This document shows, piece by piece, positions 7,885 to 13,581 of a DNA stretch of 18,797 nt; the stretch's first letter is position 1, and every line of letters begins with the position of its first letter. Source of the DNA: JAKORR01 sp964608495. GTDB lineage: Bacteria; Armatimonadota; Zipacnadia; Zipacnadales; FEN-943. Made by a program: the position numbers and the translations under genes. The stretch lies in assembly GCA_964608495.1 (NCBI GenBank), contig CAZSOQ010000097.1, forward strand, positions 1-18,797. Reading direction: 5' to 3'. Below the pieces are notes generated by a model that was not told the DNA's origin, did not search any database, and saw only the letters and a list, made by a program, of their open reading frames with translations.

Positions 7885-7926
7885 CTAGCGGCCGCGCCTG
7901 ACGCGGGTGCAGGTGTGAGTATTCAT
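7885..7926 (-). CDS. Candidate arginine-rich leader peptide (MNTHTCTRVRRGR) of the arg operon
   Basis: A 13-codon ORF on the minus strand from ATG 7926 to TAG 7887-7885. Arg is encoded at positions 8, 10, 11 and 13, so the last six sense codons are R-V-R-R-G-R immediately before the stop. The -10 box of the arg promoter ends at 7935, placing transcription start at about 7926-7929, so the ATG would lie at or within a few bases of the mRNA 5' end and be read as a leaderless message. No ribosome site is present. The codons for residues 5-8 overlap a segment (7903-7913) that can pair with 7864-7872. Leader peptides rich in the regulated amino acid are a known attenuation device; this instance is inferred from position and composition only. 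In GC-rich DNA, Arg codons are common, so chance remains possible. Confidence 0.45.
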   Translation of the reverse strand: MNTHTCTRVRRGR

Positions 7927-7934
7927 CGTGCGCA

Positions 7935-7963
7935 AGGATAGCAACGCCGGCGGCGCAAGTCAA
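7935..7963 (-). promoter_or_regulatory. Sigma70-type promoter of the arginine operon
   Basis: On the minus strand TTGACT (7963-7958) and TATCCT (7940-7935) are spaced by exactly 17 bases. Predicted start is at 7926-7929, leaving a leader of about 125 bases before argC. It is back-to-back with the hrcA promoter, the two -35 boxes being about 40 bases apart. No paired ARG box is evident around it. Confidence 0.75.
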
Positions 7964-8002
7964 GACTCCACGCCCTGGCGCGCCTCCAGGTCCTCAGCCC
8001 TC

Positions 8003-8037
8003 TTGACTCTCATCTCGCCCTGGGTATGCTTGAGAGT
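8003..8037 (+). promoter_or_regulatory. hrcA promoter with overlapping inverted repeat, candidate operator
   Basis: TTGACT (8003-8008) and TATGCT (8025-8030) are 16 bases apart, giving a start near 8037. A perfect 7-base inverted repeat, ACTCTCA (8006-8012) and TGAGAGT (8031-8037), overlaps the -35 box and abuts the -10 box, as expected of a repressor site. A third copy of the arm, CTCTCAA, occurs at 8062-8068. It does not match the CIRCE consensus (TTAGCACTC-N9-GAGTGCTAA) in sequence or spacing. Autoregulation by HrcA is a reasonable but untested inference. Confidence 0.6.
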
Positions 8038-8085
8038 GATCAGCGGGGTGCTCTGCCTCCGCTCTCAACAGCCAACGGTCAGACT

Positions 8086-9111
8086 ATGCCACGTCCGAAG
8101 GTTGAAGGCCTAACTCAACGCAGGCTGTCAGTGCTGCGGGCCGTGGTCCGCGAGTACGTCAAGGACGAAAAGCCCGTAGGGTCCGAGACCGTTCGCGCGC
8201 GACACCACGTCAGGGCCAGCAGTGCCACCATCCGCCTGGACATGGCCGCGCTGTCCGAGATGGGCCTTTTCAGCCAGCCCCACTCGTCGTCCGGGCGCAT
8301 ACCCACGGCCTCGGGCTACCGCGCCTACGTCCGTCACCTGCCGAGCCCGCGCCTGGACTCGCGCGGGGAAGTGCTCCTGCGGGCCCCGCTGCGCAAGGCC
8401 CAGGACCTGACCGAGGCCCTGGCCATGGTCACGCGCGCCCTGGCCGACCTTACCCAGCTAGTCGCCCTGGCCACGCCACCCATCGCCGGCGGTCTGCGGC
8501 TCGACTCGGTGAAACTGCGCCACGTAAGCGCCCAGATGGTCCTGCTGGCCTACTCGCTCAGTGACGGCACGCGCGGGGAGGCCCTGGTCCCCCTGCAGGA
8601 CGCGGCTCCCGCCCACTCGGTGGACGAATGGCGGCGGGCTCTCGAGGGCCTCGAGCCCATCGGGGTCGAGAGCCTGGCCGCGTCCGCCCCGCCGGCCGTC
8701 CCTGAGCCGGTTTGGCGGGCCCTCGTCGAGGATATCCTGAGGCACGTGGGCATGCTGGTGATCTCTCAGGGCGCGTCGCACCTCGCGACGAAGCCCGAGT
8801 TCAGCACCCATCTGAGTCTCGCCGATCTCCTGGCGCTGATCGGGAATCCTGGGCGGGCTTACGCGCTGCTGACGCGCGTGCAGCCCGGGCAGGAGACGCG
8901 GACGCTGATTGACGGTGCCGACACGGGCGACCAGCTCCGTGACTGTGCCCTGGTGGTCGGCTCCTTCGGCGGCGAGGCCTCGCGCTCCGGCCGCGTCGCC
9001 GTGCTCGGGCACATGCGCATGCACTACGATCGCAGCATAGCCGCCACAGCCCACGCCGCCGGCCTCCTGGACGACGCCTGGGCGCGAAGGTCCGAGGAAC
9101 CCGAGGGCTAA
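8086..9111 (+). CDS. hrcA: Heat-inducible transcription repressor HrcA
   Basis: A 341-residue repressor of chaperone genes. The N-terminal winged helix (about 1-85) shows GLTQRRLSVLRAVVREYV, KPVGSETV, SSATIRLDMAALSEMGL and SSSGRIPTASGYRAYV, all hallmark HrcA segments. The middle and C-terminal parts form the GAF-like and dimerisation regions, including a variant of the final motif (GRVAVLGHMRMHYDRSIAA). ATG 8086 is chosen because it gives the family-typical N-terminus; an earlier in-frame ATG (8026) lies inside the predicted -10 box and cannot be transcribed from this promoter. No good ribosome site precedes ATG 8086. The pairing with grpE downstream supports the call. Confidence 0.93.
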   Translation: MPRPKVEGLTQRRLSVLRAVVREYVKDEKPVGSETVRARHHVRASSATIRLDMAALSEMGLFSQPHSSSGRIPTASGYRAYVRHLPSPRLDSRGEVLLRAPLRKAQDLTEALAMVTRALADLTQLVALATPPIAGGLRLDSVKLRHVSAQMVLLAYSLSDGTRGEALVPLQDAAPAHSVDEWRRALEGLEPIGVESLAASAPPAVPEPVWRALVEDILRHVGMLVISQGASHLATKPEFSTHLSLADLLALIGNPGRAYALLTRVQPGQETRTLIDGADTGDQLRDCALVVGSFGGEASRSGRVAVLGHMRMHYDRSIAATAHAAGLLDDAWARRSEEPEG

Positions 9112-9264
9112 GACGCCCTCAGCAGGCCTGCCATCGCCGGGCGACCTCTCCTCGCCGGAACCGCCGGCCGTGCCCTTCGCCCGCCCGGGGCCACGCCGCG
9201 CGGATGGGGTGCCCGCCCGAGGGGCTGCCGCCCCGGCAGGCGCCAGTGGTAGGAGGTGACCTAG

Positions 9265-9846
9265 ATGACGATGAGCAAGGACGAAGATACCCGCGCCGCG
9301 ACGCCCTCCGGCGACGACGCAACCCGGCCGGAACCGGACGCGGAGGCCGCCGAGCCCGCCTCGCCGCCTGACGCGGAACTGGCCGCCCTGCGCGGCGAGG
9401 TGGCCCGTCTTAGCGAGGAACTGGCCGCCGAGCGCGAGCGCCACCTGCGCGCGCGGGCCGAAGTGGAGAACACCAAGCGCCGGGCCGCGGACGAGCAGGC
9501 CCGCACGGTGGAGTACGCCAACGAGCAGCTCCTGCGCGATCTGCTCCCCGTGGCCGACGACCTGGAGCGCGCGCGCGCCACGCGCGACGCGTCCGCCGAG
9601 TCTCTGCGCCGAGGCGTCGAGATGATCCTGCAGAACCTGTTGGCCGTGCTGGCGAGCTACGGCGCGCAGCCCGTGGCTGCGTTGGGAGAGCCTTTCGATC
9701 CCTACCGCCACGAGGCCGTCGAGTGCGTGGTCACGGACGAGGTGCCCGAGGAGACCGTCCTGGCCGAGCTGCAGAGGGGCTACACCTGCCGCGGCCGACT
9801 GCTGCGGCCCGCCCGGGTGCGAGTGTCGGCTGCTCCCGAGCCGTGA
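9265..9846 (+). CDS. grpE: Nucleotide exchange factor GrpE, DnaK co-chaperone
   Basis: A 193-residue cytoplasmic protein that releases ADP from DnaK. Residues 1-36 are an acidic, disordered tail; about 37-105 form the long coiled coil (LAALRGEVARLSEELAAERE, then RAEVENTKRRAADEQARTVE); the C-terminal beta domain includes GEPFDPYRHEAVE, VVTDEVPEETVLAELQRGY and RGRLLRPARVRVS, all diagnostic. ATG 9265 has a strong AGGAGGTGA five bases upstream; ATG 9271 is a less likely start. It lies 153 bases after hrcA on the same strand. dnaK and dnaJ do not follow: the next gene is a tRNA on the other strand. Confidence 0.96.
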   Translation: MTMSKDEDTRAATPSGDDATRPEPDAEAAEPASPPDAELAALRGEVARLSEELAAERERHLRARAEVENTKRRAADEQARTVEYANEQLLRDLLPVADDLERARATRDASAESLRRGVEMILQNLLAVLASYGAQPVAALGEPFDPYRHEAVECVVTDEVPEETVLAELQRGYTCRGRLLRPARVRVSAAPEP

Positions 9847-9869
9847 CCCCCACCCCACCGCGGCGAGGA

Positions 9870-9960
9870 TGGCGGAGGGGGTGGGATTCGAACCCACGAG
9901 GGCCGGGAAGGCCCCAGCGGTTTTCAAGACCGCCGCCTTAGACCACTCGGCCACCCCTCC
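9870..9960 (-). tRNA. tRNA-Ser (anticodon UGA), CCA end encoded
   Basis: On the minus strand the acceptor GGAGGGG pairs with CCCCTCC, followed by discriminator G and an encoded CCA (9872-9870). The anticodon arm is GCGGT-CTTGAAA-ACCGC, with anticodon TGA. A long variable arm (GGGGCC..GGCCC type) and the T arm GTGGG-TTCGAAT-CCCAC are present, so this is a class II tRNA that reads UCA and related Ser codons. It lies between convergent grpE and the divergent nuclease-like gene. Confidence 0.97.
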
Positions 9961-9968
9961 GTACGGCT

Positions 9969-9998
9969 AACATACCCGCGCGCCGGGCTGCCAGTCAA
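9969..9998 (-). promoter_or_regulatory. Promoter for tRNA-Ser
   Basis: On the minus strand TTGACT (9998-9993) and TATGTT (9974-9969) are spaced by 18 bases, giving a start close to the mature tRNA 5' end at 9960. Such a short leader is normal for single tRNA genes. Confidence 0.6.
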
Positions 9999-10068
9999 CC
10001 GCCAACCCGGGCCGGCTCTTGCGGCCCAAGGCCCCCTTCGCCATACTCTAGGCTGTGGGTGAAAGCTC

Positions 10069-10878
10069 TTGTCGCAGGCTCCTCCCGACAATTGGCTTGA
10101 CCGCGTACGAACGGCCGTCAGCCGTCCCTTCACGGCGGGCAATCTGTCGGACTATGGGCTGTGCCCGCGCAAGTTCTTCCTCTCCCAGTTCGCCGCGCCC
10201 GACCAGCAGCGGGCCCTGGGGAGGGTCAGGGCCCTGCATGGCGCGGTGCGCGCGGCCCTCACCGCGGCCGACAAGATGGGCGGCCCGGCCGCCGTCGGCC
10301 TCGAGTGGCTGCGCGACGAGTTCCGGCGCGCCTTCGACGGCTCCGCCTGCGCCGACAGCCTCGAAGAGGAGCAGACCCAGCGCCTGGGCCTGCGGATGCT
10401 GGCCGAGTTCCACGCCCGCCAGCAGGCCACGGACTGCGAACTCCTGGGCGCCGACGTGTGCTTCCAGGAGGCCGTCGAGGACCTGGAGTTCGTGGCCGTG
10501 GCCGACCGCCTTGAGCGCCATCCCGAGGCCGGCCTCGTCGTGGCCCGCTATGACGTCCGTCGCGACCCGCTCGGGCCCCAGCGCATCCCCCGCGACCTCT
10601 CGCTGGGCCTGCTGGTGGTCCTGGCCGAGGCGCGCCACGGCGAGCGCCCCCTGGCTCGCGTCTACGGCCTGCACAAGGACAAGGTCTATGAAGCGCGGTT
10701 CGACGATGCGGCCGTGACGCGCGTGGCCCAGCGCGCGCTCTTCCTCGCTCGTTCCATCCGCGCCGACACCGACTTCGCGCCCGCGACCGGCGACCACTGC
10801 CGCTGGTGCCGCGTGCGCGCCGAGTGCTCAGCCTGGCTCGACCGTCGCCGCAGCCTGCTCGGACCGGGAGGATGCTGA
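10069..10878 (+). CDS. RecB/Cas4-like PD-(D/E)XK family protein with Fe-S cysteines, nuclease site apparently degenerate
   Basis: A 269-residue protein. Cys32 (in YGLCPRKFF) plus Cys244, Cys247 and Cys253 (C-X2-C-X5-C near the C-terminus) reproduce the four-cysteine [4Fe-4S] arrangement of Cas4 and AddB-type RecB nucleases. His in RALHGAVRAAL matches RecB motif I, and the ADRLER segment (Asp146) matches motif II. However, the following strand (GLVVARYDVRR) lacks the usual (D/E)-x-K, and the expected Q-x-x-x-Y motif reads DLSLGLLVVLAE. The catalytic site therefore looks lost while the Fe-S scaffold remains. TTG 10069 with a weak GGGTGA upstream is the best start I see; GTG 10055 is out of frame. 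It is coupled to the MscS-type gene, whose ATG follows the stop by one base. No cas genes or CRISPR array are nearby. A role in DNA repair is possible but unproven. Confidence 0.65.
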   Translation: MSQAPPDNWLDRVRTAVSRPFTAGNLSDYGLCPRKFFLSQFAAPDQQRALGRVRALHGAVRAALTAADKMGGPAAVGLEWLRDEFRRAFDGSACADSLEEEQTQRLGLRMLAEFHARQQATDCELLGADVCFQEAVEDLEFVAVADRLERHPEAGLVVARYDVRRDPLGPQRIPRDLSLGLLVVLAEARHGERPLARVYGLHKDKVYEARFDDAAVTRVAQRALFLARSIRADTDFAPATGDHCRWCRVRAECSAWLDRRRSLLGPGGC

Positions 10879-10879
10879 C

Positions 10880-11470
10880 ATGGACAGCTTCGCCGAGTTC
10901 GTCCGTCGTCTCTGGCTGTCCGCGCTGCCCCTCAAGCTCGTCTATGCCATATGCACGGCCGCCGTCTTCGAGGTCCTGGTCTGGCTCGTCGCCAACCGCC
11001 TGCACGCTGCCCTGCGGCCCGCCCTGCAGCGCGACAGGACCGCCGAGCCCTCCGTCCGGGCCGTGCGCATGAAGCTCCTGCTCCGTCCGCCCAAGCTCCT
11101 GGTGCGCTCCGTCCTCTACGTCCTAGCCGTCGCCATCATCCTCAGGATCTTCGGCTTCCCGCTGCGCCTGGAGGTGCTCCCCATCCTCGCCGTGGTCGCG
11201 GCCGGCGCGCTCCTGGCCTGCTGGCGCCTGCTGCAGGATTGCGTGCGGGGCTACCTGCTGGCCTACCAGAACGTCTTCAGCCTCGGGGACGAGATCAGCC
11301 TCGGGGACGTGCGGGGCACAGTTTCCGCGATGAGCCTGCCCAACACGGTCCTGCGCACGGCCGACGGCGCGGAGGTCACCATCGCCAACGGCGCCATCAC
11401 GCAGGTCACGAACCACAGCCGCCACGCCAGGCCGTCAGAGCAGCCCCGCGAGGCGGAGGACACCGGCTAG
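10880..11470 (+). CDS. Short MscS-type mechanosensitive-channel-like membrane protein
   Basis: A 196-residue protein with three predicted membrane helices (about 14-39, 72-93, 98-120), followed by an MscS-type beta domain (about 125-180). That domain contains NVFSLGDEISLGDVRGTVSAM, LPNTVLRTADGAEVTIANGAI and TNHSR, the usual VGD..G..G.V..I..R.T.LR..D....IPN..I pattern. It stops right after this domain, so the C-terminal alpha/beta cage domain of E. coli MscS (286 residues) is absent; a reduced channel or a non-channel membrane scaffold is possible. ATG 10880 is preceded by GGGAGG and begins one base after the stop of the nuclease-like gene, implying co-expression. The last 36 bases overlap the convergent HAD gene. 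Confidence 0.8.
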   Translation: MDSFAEFVRRLWLSALPLKLVYAICTAAVFEVLVWLVANRLHAALRPALQRDRTAEPSVRAVRMKLLLRPPKLLVRSVLYVLAVAIILRIFGFPLRLEVLPILAVVAAGALLACWRLLQDCVRGYLLAYQNVFSLGDEISLGDVRGTVSAMSLPNTVLRTADGAEVTIANGAITQVTNHSRHARPSEQPREAEDTG

Positions 11471-12100
11471 TTCCCCTATCTCGCGGACCCGGAAGTCCGC
11501 CGGGCACTGCACACCCACGGCGACGGTCACCATGCCCAGCTCCCGGGCCACCGCCAGGTTCGGCGCGTGGTCGTCCGCCAGAGCCACCGCCTGCGGCTCG
11601 ATCCCCAGGGCCTCGAGCACCTTGCGGAAGGCCCCCTCGCTGGGCTTGCCTTCCCACTCCAGGAACTCCAGGTCGAAGATCCCCGCGAAGGCCTCCTGCA
11701 CACCCAGCGCGTCCAGCACGCGTGTCGCGTAGCCGTGGGTCGAGTTCGTGAAGAGGTACACGGGCACGCCCGTCTCCCTCAGCATCTGGGCCAGCTCGGG
11801 TGCGGGCGCGATGATGCCCCGCGGGTCCAGGCTCTCCAGCGCCTCGCGGCACATCTCGGCCTCAGGTATCCCGAACTCCAGCGCCAAGCCCCGCGCCGTC
11901 GTTCCGTACTCGCGCCACAGGCGTCGTCGCACCTCGTCCGCCTCGTCCCAGGGCAGCCCCAGCCGCTCCTGGATGAAGGCCGTGATGCGCTCGTCTCCCG
12001 CCGCGAGCAGGCCACACTCGGGCGGGTAGAGAGTGTTGTCCAGGTCCACCAGGATGGCCTGCAGCTTGTGTGGCTGACGTGGTTGTGGCTGAGGCGTCAT
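11435..12100 (-). CDS. HAD-superfamily hydrolase, pyrimidine 5'-nucleotidase-like
   Basis: A 221-residue soluble phosphatase. HAD motif I is LVDLDNTLYP (Asp19 nucleophile, Asp21 acid/base), motif II FTNS, motif III Lys in GKPSEGAFRKVLEALG, and motif IV ALADDHAPNLAVARE. The DLDNTLYP form and the alpha-helical cap match the SDT1/pyrimidine 5'-nucleotidase branch of subfamily IA; the substrate is not certain. ATG 12100 is chosen because it precedes the domain closely; the longer in-frame extension upstream is low-complexity and overlaps a possible -10 box (TATAAT at 12158-12153). No clear ribosome site is seen. Its TGA stop lies inside the convergent MscS-like gene. Confidence 0.8.
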   Translation of the reverse strand: MTPQPQPRQPHKLQAILVDLDNTLYPPECGLLAAGDERITAFIQERLGLPWDEADEVRRRLWREYGTTARGLALEFGIPEAEMCREALESLDPRGIIAPAPELAQMLRETGVPVYLFTNSTHGYATRVLDALGVQEAFAGIFDLEFLEWEGKPSEGAFRKVLEALGIEPQAVALADDHAPNLAVARELGMVTVAVGVQCPADFRVREIGELAGVLRLAGLL

Positions 12101-12152
12101 GGCTGTGGCTCGCGCGCGGCTCCGAGGATCGGGGCGGGCCGGCGGCGCACCC

Positions 12153-12158
12153 ATTATA
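12153..12158 (-). promoter_or_regulatory. Possible -10 box for the HAD gene
   Basis: A perfect TATAAT on the minus strand stands out in a GC-rich gap, about 46-50 bases upstream of ATG 12100 by predicted start. The -35 region is poor (GTGTGC or similar). The rest of 12101-12369 is GC-rich with one hairpin (GCGAAG/CTTCGC, 12277-12291) and no gene I can support. Confidence 0.4.
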
Positions 12159-12369
12159 CCCGGCGCCGCACGGGAGCACACGGGGGCCCACGCCGGGGCC
12201 CTCCTCTGGGACGTGCCCCGGCACCGCGGCTCTCAGGCCGGGCACCGCGTCGCCAGAGGTGAGGACGGGGGCCGTCGCGAAGTACCTTCGCCGCCGGAGG
12301 CCGACGACGCCGGGGACCTTCCGCGGTCGGGCGGCCCACTCACGACGGCGGCGGCAGGAGGGCCTGCCC

Positions 12370-13578
12370 TTGTCTCCAGCCCTGGTCTTGCTTGCCCTAT
12401 TGCCCGTGACCGCGCCCCCCAAGCCCGCGGCCACCGTCTGGGTCGAGGCCGAAACTGCCGCCGCCTCGGACTTCCACCCAGGCGTCGTCGAGGCGCCCGG
12501 GGCGTACGCGGGGAAGGCTCTGCGCCTGGACACCGACCGCCCCGCCCCGGAGCCCTACCACTGCGACCTCGCCGTCTCGGTGCCTGCCACGGCCCAGTAC
12601 GAGCTGCGCGTGTGCGCCACGCGCCTCGACGCCGCCGAGACCTCCCCTCTGGCCCTGCGCGTGGACGGCGGGGGCCGCTACCTCCTCAGCGCAACGCCTC
12701 AGCTTGGCCCTACCTGGCCCAGCCAGACCGATCCGCCCTGGGTCCCCCGATTCGCCTGGCACAGCTTTGGCCTCTTCCACCTCGCGGCCGGCAACCACAC
12801 GCTGCGCTTCGAGGTGCTCGGGCCCGGCTCCGCCGGCAGGCTCACCGTCGCCCTCGACGCCCTCTGCCTGATCGCCCTTCCCGAGCCCAAGCTCCTCTTC
12901 CACGCCCCTTACGACGAGTCGCTGGAGCCGGCCGTCGGCCGCGCGCCCGCCTTCCTCACGGGCGACGCGCCTCTGGGCCCGGGCCACGACGGCCGGGCCG
13001 TGCGCATCAACGAGGGCGTGGTGCTGGAGTACAGCACCGCCGCCAACCTCGACCCGGCCGCCGGCACCGTGGCCTTCTGGTTCAGCTTCATCGAGCCGCC
13101 TGAGGGCCGGGCCTTCTGGGACCGACTCTGGGACCTGACCGTAGGCGGGAGCAACGACAACGCGATGCGCATCCTGCTGCAGAAGGACGCGGGGCGCGTC
13201 TACGCCGTTCTCAGCTCCACGGCGGGCGACGCGCCCTACCGCTTCTCCCCCACGGCGAACACCGCCATCGCCGCCGGCGAGTGGCACCACGCGGCTCTGA
13301 CCTGGGGCCCGCGAGGAGCCGCCCTCTGGCTGGACGCTCGCCTCGTGGGGGCCAGCGACCAGTACCGGCCCCCCGCCGGCCTGCCCGAGCGCTTCACGGT
13401 CGGCAACATCGCGGACAGCACGGCCGGCGCCCGAGCCTGGGTAGACGATCTGCGCATCTACGACCAGCCCCTGGAGGCCGCGGCCGTGCGCGCCCTGGCA
13501 GGCCTGGAGGCGCCGGCCGCTTCTCCGGACGCCAATCTGCTCCCCAACGCCGGCTTCGAGCTCGGCCAGGCCGGCTGA
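12370..13578 (+). CDS. N-terminal part of a secreted multidomain glycosidase, interrupted by an in-frame TGA
   Basis: A 402-residue piece. TTG 12370 has AGGAGGG (12356-12362) seven bases upstream and yields a signal peptide (LSPALVLLALLPVTA). Domains: about 25-175, a CBM6/35-like beta-sandwich starting VWVEAETAAA; about 180-385, a LamG/concanavalin-type domain ending with ARAWVDDLRIYDQPLEAAAV; then NLLPNAGFELGQAG, the opening of a CBM4/9-like domain, where a TGA (13576-13578) halts translation. The neighbour at 15563 has NLLVNPGFEFGLHGW at this point, so the TGA replaces the Trp codon. The next codons continue in the same frame into the rest of the domain and the catalytic module. Translated alone, this would be a secreted binding protein without an enzyme. 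Confidence 0.8.
   Translation: MSPALVLLALLPVTAPPKPAATVWVEAETAAASDFHPGVVEAPGAYAGKALRLDTDRPAPEPYHCDLAVSVPATAQYELRVCATRLDAAETSPLALRVDGGGRYLLSATPQLGPTWPSQTDPPWVPRFAWHSFGLFHLAAGNHTLRFEVLGPGSAGRLTVALDALCLIALPEPKLLFHAPYDESLEPAVGRAPAFLTGDAPLGPGHDGRAVRINEGVVLEYSTAANLDPAAGTVAFWFSFIEPPEGRAFWDRLWDLTVGGSNDNAMRILLQKDAGRVYAVLSSTAGDAPYRFSPTANTAIAAGEWHHAALTWGPRGAALWLDARLVGASDQYRPPAGLPERFTVGNIADSTAGARAWVDDLRIYDQPLEAAAVRALAGLEAPAASPDANLLPNAGFELGQAG
13576..13578 (+). other. In-frame TGA splitting the glycosidase gene
   Basis: Codon 403 counted from TTG 12370. The frame is unchanged on both sides and no other stop occurs between 12370 and 15532. One base (TGG to TGA) restores the conserved Trp. In this window TGA ends argJ, grpE, the HAD gene and the nuclease-like gene at family-typical or sensible points, so it is a normal stop here. 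Confidence 0.85.
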
Positions 13579-13581
13579 ACC

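Noticed and set aside
7915..7927. TGAAT half of an ARG box at the arg operon start site
   Set aside because: Only one half-site is seen, with no inverted ATTCA partner at the right distance. The bases are explained by the start of the leader ORF.
9849..9884. Terminator for grpE formed by CCCACCCC and GGGGTGGG
   Set aside because: The right arm is the acceptor and T-arm of the opposing tRNA-Ser, so the complementarity is largely a by-product of that gene, and no T run follows.
8458..9954. A 498-codon minus-strand frame across hrcA, grpE and the tRNA
   Set aside because: It runs through the tRNA-Ser gene and is antisense to conserved hrcA and grpE.
10019..10047. TTGCGG-17-CATACT as a promoter for the nuclease-like gene
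   Set aside because: The -35 matches the consensus poorly and the -10 only partly, so I did not list it as a feature, although it lies at a suitable place.
10069..10878. CRISPR-associated Cas4
   Set aside because: No repeat array or other cas genes are in the window, and the catalytic motifs are not intact, so only the fold-level similarity is reported.
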